DNA of 64,000 nucleotides from an uncultured Clostridia bacterium (GCA_947170435.1 CAMVTO010000012.1:1-64000); one strand, 5' to 3'; counted from the stretch's first letter, positions 52,231 through 61,268 are shown. Notes: generated by a model not told the origin, from the letters alone. Numbers and translations: made by a program.

Positions 52231-53215
52231 GCAGAACATGAACGACTTGCTGAAAAAGCGCATGACGTCAACCAAGCAGGCGTCGGAGTTCGCAGCGAGC
52301 GACGAAGCATACGAGAAGATATTTCGAGAGCCTGCTCCGGTAGCCGCGAAGGCTATTGCCGATTTGCCGCTTGATCTGCTCGACCCATTCAGTACGGCGG
52401 ACATTGGCTTCCGGCCCTATCCGCCACAGAAACTTGAGGCTTTTGCGGAACAGCTCAAAGAGGAAGGCTTGATGGTGCGCATCATTGTTCGCCCGAAGAC
52501 CAACGGGCGCTATGAAATCCTCGCAGGGCACAATCGGGCCGGTGCCGCCCGTCTTGCGGGGTGGTCAACGATTGCGGCTGAGATCGTGGAGGCAGACGAC
52601 GTTCGTGCCATCGTGATCGCCACAAGTACGAACCTCATCCAACGGCAGCAGCTATCCATTGTGGAGCGCGGCAAGGCGTATAAGGCGCTGTTGGACGCGA
52701 AAAACCGGCAAGGGCAATGGTATATCGGAGCGGACAAGCAAACTTCTGGCGAAAATCGCCAGAAGTATTCCGCGAGGGCGTTGGTCGCTGAGTTTTTTGG
52801 CGTGACGGAGTATGAGATTCGGAAACTTGTCAAGCTGACGAACCTCGTTCCGGAGCTGCTGGATGTGCTTGAGGACAACACAAGGCGCATTAACCTTGCC
52901 TGCGCCGACCTCATGGCGGACTACAATCAGGACACGCAATCCGCGTTCGTAGAAATCTGCGTGGAGTACGGAAAGAGTGTCAACAAAGCGATCATGCAGC
53001 ACATCGTGAAGAAATGCCCTCCGCCCACCGCTGACCGTCAGGAAATATTTGCGGCGTGGCGCGAGGCGGCTGCCATCGAAGAGCAGCGCAAGTATGCACC
53101 GCCGAAAAAGATTGCCTTCAACCGCAAACGCTTTGAACCGTATCTTGACAAGCTCGGCAGCGACGCGAAGCTGGAGGAACTGTTTCTGGAATTCCTGCGC
53201 GAGCGCGTCGGATAA
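52223..53215 (+). CDS. parB: ParB/Spo0J-family partition protein
   Basis: 330 residues; TTG 52223 or ATG 52238 as start. ParB N-terminal box: IGFRPYPPQKLEAFAEQLKE and RYEILAGHNRAGAARLAGW (the CTP-binding GxRRxRA-like box reads GHNRAGAA). Central HTH: ALVAEFFGVTEYEIRKLVKL. It binds centromere-like sites. ParA is truncated next to it. GTG/TTG start overlaps the ParA stop. Confidence 0.87.
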   Translation: MGKQNMNDLLKKRMTSTKQASEFAASDEAYEKIFREPAPVAAKAIADLPLDLLDPFSTADIGFRPYPPQKLEAFAEQLKEEGLMVRIIVRPKTNGRYEILAGHNRAGAARLAGWSTIAAEIVEADDVRAIVIATSTNLIQRQQLSIVERGKAYKALLDAKNRQGQWYIGADKQTSGENRQKYSARALVAEFFGVTEYEIRKLVKLTNLVPELLDVLEDNTRRINLACADLMADYNQDTQSAFVEICVEYGKSVNKAIMQHIVKKCPPPTADRQEIFAAWREAAAIEEQRKYAPPKKIAFNRKRFEPYLDKLGSDAKLEELFLEFLRERVG

Positions 53216-53298
53216 GTAAATACCATGGGCATAAAGGCTCAGCGTCAACCTGATCGGTTGATGTTGGGTCTTTTCTTATGCCCGGAAATGGAGAGAGT

Positions 53299-53697
53299 AT
53301 GAACCTGTATAACACACCTATGACGCCCGGCCCGTTTGACGACTCGGCGACAGCAAGGCAAACAAGGATGGGACTTCTTCAGAGTGACGGCTTGCCGGAG
53401 CAAGACGCCGTTTCGGTTTTGGCCCGCGTATATGCCGGACTTCTATTTGATGATCTATGCGAGACATTGCCTGATATGGAGCAGGTATACGCCATTTGCA
53501 ATCGCTTTGAAGAGCTGATGGCGCAGGGCGACGCGCGGAAAACGCTCCTTTATATTTGCCGCCAGTATGACAATCTGCTCCGCACGCTGCCGGAGCCCAT
53601 CTGGTGGATCGTTGGCAACCCGGCACTGGTGGAGCCCTTTTGCGAGGGCTTTGTCCGGCACCTGTGTGAGTTTAAGGGCGAAAGTGAGGTGATGTGA
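53299..53697 (+). CDS. unidentified 132-residue acidic protein
   Basis: ATG 53299, GGAGAGAGT upstream. Helical, acidic (LLFDDLCETLPDMEQVYAIC, EPIWWIVGNPALVEPFCEGF). Found between parB and a RelE-type gene; no domain recognised. Its stop is 3 bases before the next ATG. Confidence 0.6.
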   Translation: MNLYNTPMTPGPFDDSATARQTRMGLLQSDGLPEQDAVSVLARVYAGLLFDDLCETLPDMEQVYAICNRFEELMAQGDARKTLLYICRQYDNLLRTLPEPIWWIVGNPALVEPFCEGFVRHLCEFKGESEVM

Positions 53698-53700
53698 CAT

Positions 53701-54096
53701 ATGAGAGTGGTAAAGGTCTACCAGCCGCCGGGCAAGGCTTCTCCCTTTGAGGCGTTCCTTGCCCAGCAGAATCCGAAGCTCCGGCAAAAGCTCCGGTGGA
53801 CGCTGTTCCGATTGGCGCAGCTAGATCGAAGCGAGCTGAAGGAGCCGCACTTCAAGCATTTCGCGTTGGAACGGTACAGCGATTTCTACGAAATGCGAGA
53901 GAAAAATAAGATCCTCGTCCGCGTCGTGTTTACGTTCTGTGGCGAGGATATTCTTTTGCTCGCACCGTTCATCAAGAAAGAGCCCCGCGACACCATGCGG
54001 GCGCTGGAGCAATCCATCAGTATGCTTGCGGATGTTCGGAGAGATCCGGACTACGCAGTAAAATACGATTTTAAGGAGGAAAAGAAACGAGCATGA
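53701..54096 (+). CDS. RelE/HigB-type toxin-like protein
   Basis: 131 residues. LRQKLRWTLFRLAQLDRSEL, HFALERYSDFYEMREKNK and ILVRVVFTFCGEDILLLAPF match the phage Gp49/HigB-like RelE fold; the KK at the helix after LLAPF is usual. Such toxins cleave mRNA on ribosomes. No antitoxin of the HTH type follows directly; the next gene overlaps it by 4 bases but is a secreted protein. Confidence 0.75.
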   Translation: MRVVKVYQPPGKASPFEAFLAQQNPKLRQKLRWTLFRLAQLDRSELKEPHFKHFALERYSDFYEMREKNKILVRVVFTFCGEDILLLAPFIKKEPRDTMRALEQSISMLADVRRDPDYAVKYDFKEEKKRA

Positions 54097-54893
54097 AACG
54101 ACTGATAACAGGGGGCGCAGCGTGCGTCCTCGCGCTGGCCATGACGGTCAGCGCGCTGGCGATGTGGGTGCCGAGCGACACCACCGTGCAGAACCTGAAT
54201 GGGGTACAGCAGTATATCAAGGTCTATACGGTGCCGGCAGCCACCAATCCCGAGGTCCTGATCGAAGAGCCCTTCGAGTACGAGGGCTTCACCTATACCT
54301 TTGCGGAGATCACCAAGCAGGAGCACACGGTCGAGGCGCAGAAGGAACACACCGAAACACTGGTCATTGAAACGCAGAAAAAAGACCTTGTGAACGTGCT
54401 GGAAGTGCTGACACCGACCATTGAATACGACAACGGACACTATTCCGGCGTTCTGGCACTGGATCATACCACCATTCACACGGAGCCGGCAGGCTATACT
54501 TCCGGCAGTTACACGATCCGTGAGACGAAAGAGATCGGCAAGCTTGACAGTAACGACATGGCGTATGTGCCGCAGACCACAGTGAAGGACGGCAAGACGC
54601 TTCAGCTGGAAAGCGTGGACTGGCAGGTGCAGAGTACGGCGCTCGTAGACGACGTACTGGTTCCGTCGAGCTATGTGGCAGTCGCCACCTACGCAGGTAA
54701 AGCAACCTACAATAAGCCGACGGCCTACATTACCTCGGCGGACTACACAGGGATGGTTTCGCGCGACGAAGTGACCCATGTGACCTATACCGTTCTCTAT
54801 GTGGGCGCCAAAGCGAGCCAAGCGGAAGGTCCTGCCCAATCACAGTCTGCCTTGGCGGACGTGCGTTTGGACTGTTTGAGACGCGAAATCTGA
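54093..54893 (+). CDS. secreted protein of a conjugative element, truncated C-terminus
   Basis: 266 residues. A signal peptide (MKRLITGGAACVLALAMTVS, A-x-A-type site) is followed by a beta-rich region with repeated EEPFEYEGFTYTFAEI-type and TPTIEYDNGHYSG segments. The last 20 residues (AQSQSALADVRLDCLRREI) look like a different reading frame, and the next coding fragment is directly adjacent. It probably belongs to a Tn1549-like transfer region. The C-terminal membrane anchor seems lost. Confidence 0.55.
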   Translation: MKRLITGGAACVLALAMTVSALAMWVPSDTTVQNLNGVQQYIKVYTVPAATNPEVLIEEPFEYEGFTYTFAEITKQEHTVEAQKEHTETLVIETQKKDLVNVLEVLTPTIEYDNGHYSGVLALDHTTIHTEPAGYTSGSYTIRETKEIGKLDSNDMAYVPQTTVKDGKTLQLESVDWQVQSTALVDDVLVPSSYVAVATYAGKATYNKPTAYITSADYTGMVSRDEVTHVTYTVLYVGAKASQAEGPAQSQSALADVRLDCLRREI

Positions 54894-55015
54894 TTGAAGC
54901 CGTGCTTCTGACGCTGCTGTATGAGGTCATCAATAAGAAAACCAGTCAGCGTGTGCATCTTCCGGAAGGCGTGTTTGATATGACGACCGCCGTTCACGGC
55001 ATATATGAAGAATGA
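54857..55015 (+). pseudogene. fragment of a PrgI/TcpE-like conjugation protein
   Basis: The frame reads FGLFETRNLIEAVLLTLLYEVINKK with a later VHLPEGVFDMTTAV and a stop near 55015. F-G-L-F-E-T-R-N-L-I-E-A resembles the start of PrgI-type membrane proteins of Gram-positive transfer systems. The 5' end is missing. Confidence 0.45.
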
Positions 55016-55054
55016 CGCCATCCCGCATGGGATGACGTCATTCAAAAGAGAGGG

Positions 55055-55417
55055 CTATTCGTCAATCAATCGGTTCAGCTTTTTGTCAAAAGAAAGGATT
55101 TTTTCACCAAGAAGATGAGCTCGGGCAGCGAGCATGCCGTCCACAAAATCAACGTTGCGGTCTGCGTAGTAATTCAGCGCGGCGATTATGACGTTCGGAT
55201 GCTCCACGGAAACCTGATCGAGCAAATGCGAAAGAGAGTCACGGACAACGCTCCGCTCGACTTCATAGTGCCCGTGAAGCACATAAACTACTTCCGCCAG
55301 AATGGATGGCAGCGTATATGCTTCGCCGGATTCGATTTCCTGTTTCGCGATGGCGAGCATTTCCTCGTTGTCGCCAATCAAAAAGCGCAGGATCACATTT
55401 GCATCGATCAGCGTCAT
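55055..55417 (-). CDS. PIN-domain toxin (VapC-like)
   Basis: 120 residues. TLIDANVILRFLIGDNEEML gives the first Asp, LAEVVYVL a Glu, and NVDFVDGMLAARAHLLGE with FDKKL the later Asp residues. PIN toxins are Mg2+-dependent RNases. It follows a RelB/DinJ-like gene whose stop overlaps its ATG. Confidence 0.85.
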   Translation of the reverse strand: MTLIDANVILRFLIGDNEEMLAIAKQEIESGEAYTLPSILAEVVYVLHGHYEVERSVVRDSLSHLLDQVSVEHPNVIIAALNYYADRNVDFVDGMLAARAHLLGEKILSFDKKLNRLIDE

Positions 55418-55719
55418 GGTGCGCCTCCGAGCTTTTCAACGGCGGCGTTTTGATAAGCCGCATGGAGTGCCTCAGCTTCACTCGCGAGCTTTTCCGGCGT
55501 TGCATAACTGCGAAGAGAGCCGGCAAGATCCGTGACAGACATTCGCTTTTCCTCTTTTGACGCTGTAAGCTGGAACGGTAAGCCGTTGACCCGCAGGCTC
55601 TGCGCCGCAAACATACGGATACCCTCCGCGAAGCTGGTACCCATACTGCGATAGAGCGCCTCCACGCGCTCTTTCATATCGGAGTCCATCCGAAGCTGCA
55701 TGGTAGATTCTTTCGCCAT
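55414..55719 (-). CDS. RelB/DinJ-type antitoxin
   Basis: 101 residues from ATG 55719 (GGGGGCGA upstream). AKESTMQLRMDSDMKERVEA has the ribbon-helix-helix start and SFAEGIRMFAAQSLRVNGLP the typical RelB/DinJ centre. The C-terminal part wraps the toxin. The partner is a PIN protein rather than RelE, an uncommon mix. Confidence 0.82.
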   Translation of the reverse strand: MAKESTMQLRMDSDMKERVEALYRSMGTSFAEGIRMFAAQSLRVNGLPFQLTASKEEKRMSVTDLAGSLRSYATPEKLASEAEALHAAYQNAAVEKLGGAP

Positions 55720-55791
55720 AGTATCGCCCCCTTGTATGAAAATAGTATTACAAATCAATACGATTGTCAATGATTTGAGGTGAATTATTTT

Positions 55792-57175
55792 ATGCCAATT
55801 GTAAAAACAAAATGCGATAAGCAGATGAAAAAAGCCCCACCACGGAAGAAGCAGAAAAAGCCGGACGAGAACGCGCCGCAGCCTTTCTTAAAGCGCCTGC
55901 TGTTCGGCGAGGAAAAAACCGACCTTTCGGAGCTGGAATCAGGGTCGACCACGATCCTCGATATTCTCTCGCCCACCGCCATTGACACCAAAAGCCGTGA
56001 CTACATCGTAGTTGACGGCGTTTTTCATGCCTATCTGTATGTCACGGGGTACGGCTACGCCACGACAGTCGGCTCCTGCTGGCTCTCTCCGCTGGTCGAA
56101 GCCGGCGAGGGCGTCAGCGTCAGTTGGCGGACGGCTGCGACAGCAAGGGAAGCGCGTCATCTTCATCATTCCCAAGAAAGGTCATGAGTTCCGCCCGCTC
56201 TGCGAGCTGATGGGCGGGCTATATCTGCGGCTCTCTCCGTCATCGAAGGACTGCCCGAACATCATGGCGATCCGGCGCAAGTCTCTGGACTCTTACGCAG
56301 GGCTTAAAAATCTCGCCGCGAGAGATGACAGTGTGCTGGCAGAGAAGATTTCCCACCTCATCATCTGGTACTCGCTCCAGAAGCGTGACCTCTCCGACGA
56401 GGACAAGAACCATCTGGACAGCTCACTGGTGGAGTGCTACCGGCGCTACGGTATCACCTTCGATAACGCCTCCATCGTCAATGAGGACGGCAGCTTCAAG
56501 GAAATGCCGATCATCCCGGACTGGTACGCCGTTCTGAACGAAAAGCCGGAGACGAAACACCTTGCCGTGGTGCTGGCCCGATACGTCACCGGCAGCGCCG
56601 CGGCCATGGGGCAGCGCAACAACGTTGACCTCAACAACAAGTACATCGTCCTCGACACCTCCGGTATGCCGGACGACCTGCTCCTGCCCGGCATCTTCTG
56701 GGCGACGGACGTGGCGAACGACCTCATCATGGACGCAGGCTCGGAGCTCTCCGCGCTGATCGCGGACGAGCTGTGGAGTCTTGTCGGGGCGAACTCCAAC
56801 CCGCTCGCTGCGGGCTTCGTGCAGGAGATGGTCAAGACGATCCGCGGACTCGGCGGTATCGCGGTCACGTCCACGCAGGGGATGCAAGACCTGTTCGGGC
56901 TGGACGGCGGCAAATACGGCAAGGGTATTCTGGATTCCAGCCGCATCAAGCTGGTCATGCAGATGGAGGAACAGGAGGCGCGGCTCATTCAGGGCGTGCT
57001 GAATCTTTCGGAGGACGAGGTGCGGCAGATCACTCGGTTCCGGCGCGGTGAGGGGCTGCTGTGCATCGGTTATAATCACGTCCCCATCGCGTTCTACGCG
57101 ACGGAGCGGGAATACAACGCCATTACGACGTCCTCCACAGACCTGCGGAGGCGGAAAAGCGGAGGCGGCGAATGA
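55792..57175 (+). pseudogene. VirB4-type conjugation ATPase with internal deletion
   Basis: The first frame (ATG 55792) codes for the N-terminal part, up to VDGVFHAYLYVTGYGYATTV and a few residues beyond. At about 56115 homology jumps to the C-terminal part in another frame, which runs LRQQGKRVIFIIPKKGHEFR, then ALIADELWSLVGANSNPLAA (Walker B region) and GIAVTSTQGMQDLF to the TGA at 57173-57175. The stretch with Walker A is missing. It powered DNA transfer in the ancestral element. Confidence 0.8.
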
Positions 57176-57258
57176 ACGATTTCAAAAGGGACATGGCACA
57201 CATTCAGACGCTTGTGGGCAACTCGTTTTACGGCGACGGGAAGAAGCGCGAGGGATGA
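57172..57258 (+). pseudogene. 5' fragment of a downstream transfer gene
   Basis: ATG 57172 overlaps the VirB4 stop and codes MNDFKRDMAHIQTLVGNS before a stop at 57256-57258. It is the first 28 residues of a following transfer gene, the rest being lost. Confidence 0.5.
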
Positions 57259-57553
57259 GAAGAGGTTTGATAGGCTCGGTGGTATTTACGGCAAAGGGGC
57301 ACTAGACGAAATTGCATACGCGCCTCAGCTTAAAGAAAGTGTTGAAGAGTTTGCATCCACATTAGCGCAAGCATAAACAGAACGCCAAGCGTTTTTGGCC
57401 CGCAGTGCAACGCGGAGCACGGTATGAACAAATGAGCCTGTTTTGTCTACGCAAGGCGCGGAAGCCTTGACGGATCATTCTGACGTCATTATATTATTAG
57501 CGTTGACATTTGTATATAACGTTGGAATGAACAAACAAGGAGAAAACAGGCTT
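57259..57553. other. remnant and promoter region before the hydrolase gene
   Basis: The left part holds a short reading frame ending at 57376 (KESVEEFASTLAQA), probably a relic. The right part has the shared CAAGGC/GCCTTG palindrome and the promoter listed separately. Confidence 0.5.
57452..57512 (+). promoter_or_regulatory. promoter A of the TetR group with CAAGGC-N6-GCCTTG palindrome
   Basis: Palindrome CAAGGC (57452-57457) / GCCTTG (57464-57469) overlaps the -35 box TTGACG (57467-57472); 17 bases later TATATT (57490-57495). GTTGACATTTG follows at 57502-57512. The same elements occur at 59488-59553. Confidence 0.75.
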
Positions 57554-58828
57554 ATGAGGTTTTTTACAGCGCAAAAACAGTTTCAGGGCGTTTTGCTGGC
57601 GGCGGCGCTTATATGTACGGTGGCAGCGTCTTTTCTGCCGTACTCTGTCGAACTGCCGCTCGGCATCGCCGCGCTGCTTCTGGCGGATCACGCAGTATGT
57701 ATCCGCGATGAGAATAGGCCGGGGTGGGTTTTGATTGCCGTAATGGTTGGATGTGCCCTTTCCGCCGGGTTGACGATTGTGCTGCTGATCGGACACGTTC
57801 TCGGCGTCGTGGCGGTCATCGAGGCGCTGAACCTGTTGGTGATCGCGTTATCATGCGTCGGAGCGGCGGCACGGAAGAAAGCCGCTTACCGGGTACTCAT
57901 CGTGACCAGCGCGCTGTTTTTTGCATTCGGCGCGTTCTCCCACATCGTGTACGGCCGGTCGGTTATGGCGACTGTGGCGGAGTGGGTTCTGCTTTCTCAA
58001 AAGGTGTCTGACGAGGAGGTACCCGCGGTTTTTCAGAAGCTGGAGGCAACAGGTGAGGACCCGCTTACTGCCAATCTCCATGCGTTTGACAAACGGGTTA
58101 AGGAGAGCTCATTTGACGGGATGCGCGTCCTTACCGTCAACGCGGACGGCGGCTATGACAGCGTGGTCTTTTACATTCACGGCGGCTATTATGTGTATCA
58201 ACTGAGCAATGACCATATTGCGATGATGAACCGCATTGCAAACGCCACAAATGCGATGCTGGTGATGCCACTTTATCCGCTCGCCCCGCTCCACGATACA
58301 GCGGACAGCTATGAGACGATGGTTTCTCTGTTTGCGCAGGTTTGCAGCGACAACGAGGGCAAGAAGATCGTTCTGATGGGCGATTCCGCGGGCGGCGGCT
58401 ATTCGCTTGCTCTGGCGGAGGGACTGGCTGCGCATGGGGTACGCCAGCCGGACGAGCTGATCCTGCTATCCCCTTGGGTGGACGTGACGATGAGCAACCC
58501 GCAGATCGCGGACTATGTCGATGTCGATCCCGCGCTGACGGTTACCATGGGCAGAATGAGCGGCGAAGCGTGGGCAGGCGGCCTCCCGACAAACGACTGG
58601 CACGTTTCGCCGATCTACGGCGACCTTTCCGCGCTGAAAAACGTGTCCATTTTCGTCGGCACGCGGGAGCTGTTCTATCCGGACAATACGCTTTTGTACG
58701 AAAAGCTGCGGGACAACGAAAACGTGAACCTGTATATCGGCAAGGGACTGAACCATGTCTACCCGGCATTCCCAATCCCCGAAGGGAGAGCCGGAGTGCA
58801 GCAGATCATCCGAATCATTCAGAGGTAA
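57554..58828 (+). CDS. membrane-anchored alpha/beta hydrolase (acetyl-esterase type)
   Basis: 424 residues from ATG 57554 (AAGGAG upstream; ATG 57527 is possible). The first 140 residues hold four membrane helices. The hydrolase domain has YIHGGYYVYQ (HGG oxyanion hole), VLMGDSAGGGYSLALAEGLA with the nucleophile Ser, an Asp/Glu near FVGTRELFYPD and the His in GLNHVYPAFP. This is the hormone-sensitive-lipase-like group (deacetylates steroids, xylan or lipids). Under the same promoter type as the cardiolipin synthase gene. Confidence 0.85.
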   Translation: MRFFTAQKQFQGVLLAAALICTVAASFLPYSVELPLGIAALLLADHAVCIRDENRPGWVLIAVMVGCALSAGLTIVLLIGHVLGVVAVIEALNLLVIALSCVGAAARKKAAYRVLIVTSALFFAFGAFSHIVYGRSVMATVAEWVLLSQKVSDEEVPAVFQKLEATGEDPLTANLHAFDKRVKESSFDGMRVLTVNADGGYDSVVFYIHGGYYVYQLSNDHIAMMNRIANATNAMLVMPLYPLAPLHDTADSYETMVSLFAQVCSDNEGKKIVLMGDSAGGGYSLALAEGLAAHGVRQPDELILLSPWVDVTMSNPQIADYVDVDPALTVTMGRMSGEAWAGGLPTNDWHVSPIYGDLSALKNVSIFVGTRELFYPDNTLLYEKLRDNENVNLYIGKGLNHVYPAFPIPEGRAGVQQIIRIIQR

Positions 58829-58891
58829 TCAGATAAATCGAGGAGCTGTGGCGGTTTCGTCACAGCTCCTTGATTTTCTTTGCTGGCAGCA

Positions 58892-59461
58892 TCAGATGGT
58901 AAGGCCGTCTCGGAACGACGCGGCGACGTCCGCGTTGTAGAGCGGCGTTGTGAGCTCCGTCAGTTGCGCGGCGAGCTCGTCGAGATCGCCCGCAAAGCCC
59001 TGCTCGACCCAATATAAAACGCCATTGAAGATGATGCCATTCCAAGCCATGATCCGCAGCTTGAACCGGTCGTCGACGGCGTCAATGCTGCGGTTGATCT
59101 GATTGAGAATTTCAAAGCCCATCCCGGCTTTCAACAGCAGAGGGATCTTCTCCCTGTGGCGGTAAACGGTTTCCAGAATGATTTTCCAGTTCATGCCGAT
59201 GTCCTCGCCGATGGCTCGTCGGACGTCCTCCGCGATCATCTGAATATCGTCCGCCAGAATATCTGTGACCAGATAGTAGCTCTTATAAAAGACCCCTCTG
59301 GAAACACCCGCCGCCTTGACCAGATCGACCACGCGAATATCCCGGATATCCTTCGTCTCAAGCAGCCGATAAAGCGCGTCCTTGAGCGACTCCACGATCA
59401 GCTGGTGTGCCTCCGCATTGCATCGGCGTAAGTTTTCAATTCGTTCTTCTTTGCTTGGCAT
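58892..59461 (-). CDS. TetR/AcrR-family regulator
   Basis: 189 residues from ATG 59461 (an in-frame TTG at 59467 is nearer to AAAGGAG). The HTH spans residues 20-60: LVESLKDALYRLLETKDIRD and LVKAAGVSRGVFYKSY. A C-terminal ligand domain follows. It is divergent from the cardiolipin synthase gene and convergent with the hydrolase gene. Both of those genes share a palindrome in their promoters, the likely operator. Confidence 0.85.
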   Translation of the reverse strand: MPSKEERIENLRRCNAEAHQLIVESLKDALYRLLETKDIRDIRVVDLVKAAGVSRGVFYKSYYLVTDILADDIQMIAEDVRRAIGEDIGMNWKIILETVYRHREKIPLLLKAGMGFEILNQINRSIDAVDDRFKLRIMAWNGIIFNGVLYWVEQGFAGDLDELAAQLTELTTPLYNADVAASFRDGLTI

Positions 59462-59487
59462 AAACAAATAAACTCCTTTTGTTCACG

Positions 59488-59553
59488 CAAGGCGCGAGAG
59501 CCTTGACCGCGCCTGATGAATCGATTATAGTATCAGCATAGTCAAATGTCAAC
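59488..59553. promoter_or_regulatory. divergent promoters of tetR and the cardiolipin synthase gene with shared palindrome
   Basis: Plus: CAAGGC (59488-59493) / GCCTTG (59500-59505), -35 TTGACC (59503-59508), 17 bases, -10 TATAGT (59526-59531). Minus: -35 TTGACA (59552-59547), 17 bases, -10 TATAAT (59529-59524). The two -10 boxes overlap, so only one polymerase can use the site at a time. GTTGACATTTG occurs on the minus strand (59553-59543). Confidence 0.8.
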
Positions 59554-59578
59554 ACCAAATGATGAGGAGGACTTCGTC

Positions 59579-60640
59579 ATGCAGGAAAATGAAACCGTTA
59601 TGCGGCTTGCCAAGCCAAAAAAGAAAGGGCTGCTTACCCTTGTGTTCAGCCGATTGCTGCTGATGGCTCTGTTGATTGCGGCACAGGTCATGCTGTATGT
59701 CGTCTTTTTCGCGTGGCTGCAGCAGTATCTTCCTCATTACGCGGCGCTGCAGATCGTCTTCACACTGCTCATGATGCTTTATCTGTTCAATAGCCGCATG
59801 GATTACGCGGCGAAGCTCACCTGGCTTGCGGTCATCGCCGTTGCTCCTTTTCTTGGGACGATTCTTCTGGCCTATACGCAGACGAATATCGGCCATCGCG
59901 CAACGAGAAAGCGTACGGCGGAACTGATCGCGCAGACGAAGGACGCCGTGCCACAGGACGCTGCGGTGCTGGAGCGGCTCAAGGGAGACCCATACGGCAC
60001 CGACGATCTGCATCACTATCTGAACCGCAGCGGGGACTTTCCGATTTTCGACCGCACGGAGCTGTTCGCCCCGACGGTCCACGCACAGGCGGAAGGCTAT
60101 GTCATGCCGTTCGGCGACTGCCCGCTGGACGAGGATAAGGCGGGCGAAGCCGTCTACATGGATATGCTGAACCGCGCAACGAACTACGTCTACATCATGA
60201 CGCCGTATCTGATCCTCGACGGAGAGTTGAACGCGGCGCTCAAATTCGCCGCGCAGCGCGGCGTGGACGTGAAGCTGATCCTGCCGGGTATTCCGGACAA
60301 GAAGCTGGCATACGCGCTGGCAAAGTCCCACTACGCGGAGTTGACCGACGCGGGTGTGAAGATTTACGAATACGCACCCGGCTTTGTCCACGCGAAGGTG
60401 TTCGTCAGTGACGGCTGCCGCGCCGTGGTGGGGACGATCAACCTCGACTATCGCAGCCTGTACCATCACTTTGAGTGCGCGACCTATCTCTATCGCGTAC
60501 CGTGCATCGCGGACATTGCCAGGGATTTTAATGATACGCTGATGGAGTGCCGTGCCGTCACGCCGGAGAGCATCAAAAAGGAAAAGCCGGGTTACCGGAT
60601 CGCGGGATCGTTGCTGAAAATCATCGCCCCGCTGATGTAG
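59579..60640 (+). CDS. cardiolipin synthase-like protein lacking the first PLD domain
   Basis: 353 residues, about 130-150 shorter than Clostridial cardiolipin synthases. Membrane helices (20-90) and a linker are followed at about residue 165 by AEGYVMPFGDCPLDEDKAGE, which in the family comes after the first HKD domain. Only the second HKD remains: HAKVFVSDGCRAVVGTINLD. Cls needs two HKD motifs, so this protein is probably inactive alone or needs to dimerise. ATG 59579 after GAGGAGG. Confidence 0.83.
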   Translation: MQENETVMRLAKPKKKGLLTLVFSRLLLMALLIAAQVMLYVVFFAWLQQYLPHYAALQIVFTLLMMLYLFNSRMDYAAKLTWLAVIAVAPFLGTILLAYTQTNIGHRATRKRTAELIAQTKDAVPQDAAVLERLKGDPYGTDDLHHYLNRSGDFPIFDRTELFAPTVHAQAEGYVMPFGDCPLDEDKAGEAVYMDMLNRATNYVYIMTPYLILDGELNAALKFAAQRGVDVKLILPGIPDKKLAYALAKSHYAELTDAGVKIYEYAPGFVHAKVFVSDGCRAVVGTINLDYRSLYHHFECATYLYRVPCIADIARDFNDTLMECRAVTPESIKKEKPGYRIAGSLLKIIAPLM

Positions 60641-60652
60641 GAGAATGAGAAC

Positions 60653-60871
60653 ATGAAGAAGGGATATTTTAAATTTGCCTGTGCGGTGAGCATGATTGCC
60701 GGTGCGCTGCTTCTTGCCGCTGCTTATCTGCTGATCTGGCACAGAGCTGTTGTCGCGGCTATCATCCGCGCCGCGGCAGTGATCACATGCGCTGTTGTTG
60801 GCGGCATCGCGCTCTTTGGAGGCTTGGCAAGCCTGCTGTTCCTTTGCAAACGCGGTAAAAAGAAGGAATGA
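60653..60871 (+). CDS. small two-helix membrane protein
   Basis: 72 residues: FACAVSMIAGALLLAAAYLL, AAVITCAVVGGIALFGGLAS and a basic end CKRGKKKE. Start ATG 60653. It is 12 bases downstream of the Cls-like gene and may be co-transcribed. Function unknown. Confidence 0.6.
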   Translation: MKKGYFKFACAVSMIAGALLLAAAYLLIWHRAVVAAIIRAAAVITCAVVGGIALFGGLASLLFLCKRGKKKE

Positions 60872-60896
60872 CAGACGAATCAAGGGAGGAACTGAC

Positions 60897-61263
60897 ATGA
60901 AATGGATTAAGAACAACTGGAATGAGCTTCTTGCAATACTGTTCTCTGTCATTGTGGGCGTTCTGCTTTTTCGGCTTCGGATGGTTCGTTGACGCATTTC
61001 CGATCCTCGCGGTTCTCTACGGCCTGTTTCAGGTGCTGCTGGGATTCAGAAAGTTACAGCGAATGGTGGATGCGATCCGAATGCAGCAACGTTTGTGGTA
61101 TCTGCGTGGGATCGGCGCGGCGCTCACGTTGGTGTTCGGCTTTGTGATTGTTTTTCATCCCGATATGAAGCTGGTCGGGGTTTGGGCGTTTACAGGCGTT
61201 ACGCTGATTGTGGAAGGTGTTTTTGACTGCGTGGCGCTTGTTGCGCAGGAGAGAAAAGGCTAA
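60897..61263 (+). pseudogene. HdeD/DUF308-type membrane protein, deleted and frameshifted
   Basis: ATG 60897 codes MKWIKNNWNELLAILFSVIV and stops early at 60992. The +2 frame contains GFGWFVDAFPILAVLYGLFQ and the remaining helices to 61263 (VFGFVIVFHPDM, WAFTGVTLIVEGVFD). The usual family has about 180 residues; the N-terminal helix is joined to the middle with a segment missing and a change of frame near 60968. Confidence 0.7.
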
Positions 61264-61268
61264 CGACT

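Noticed and set aside
52223-53215. ParB as the missing ParB member of the PRTRC-like cassette
   Set aside because: It lies 23 kb from the cassette in a different, decayed element next to its own ParA remnant.
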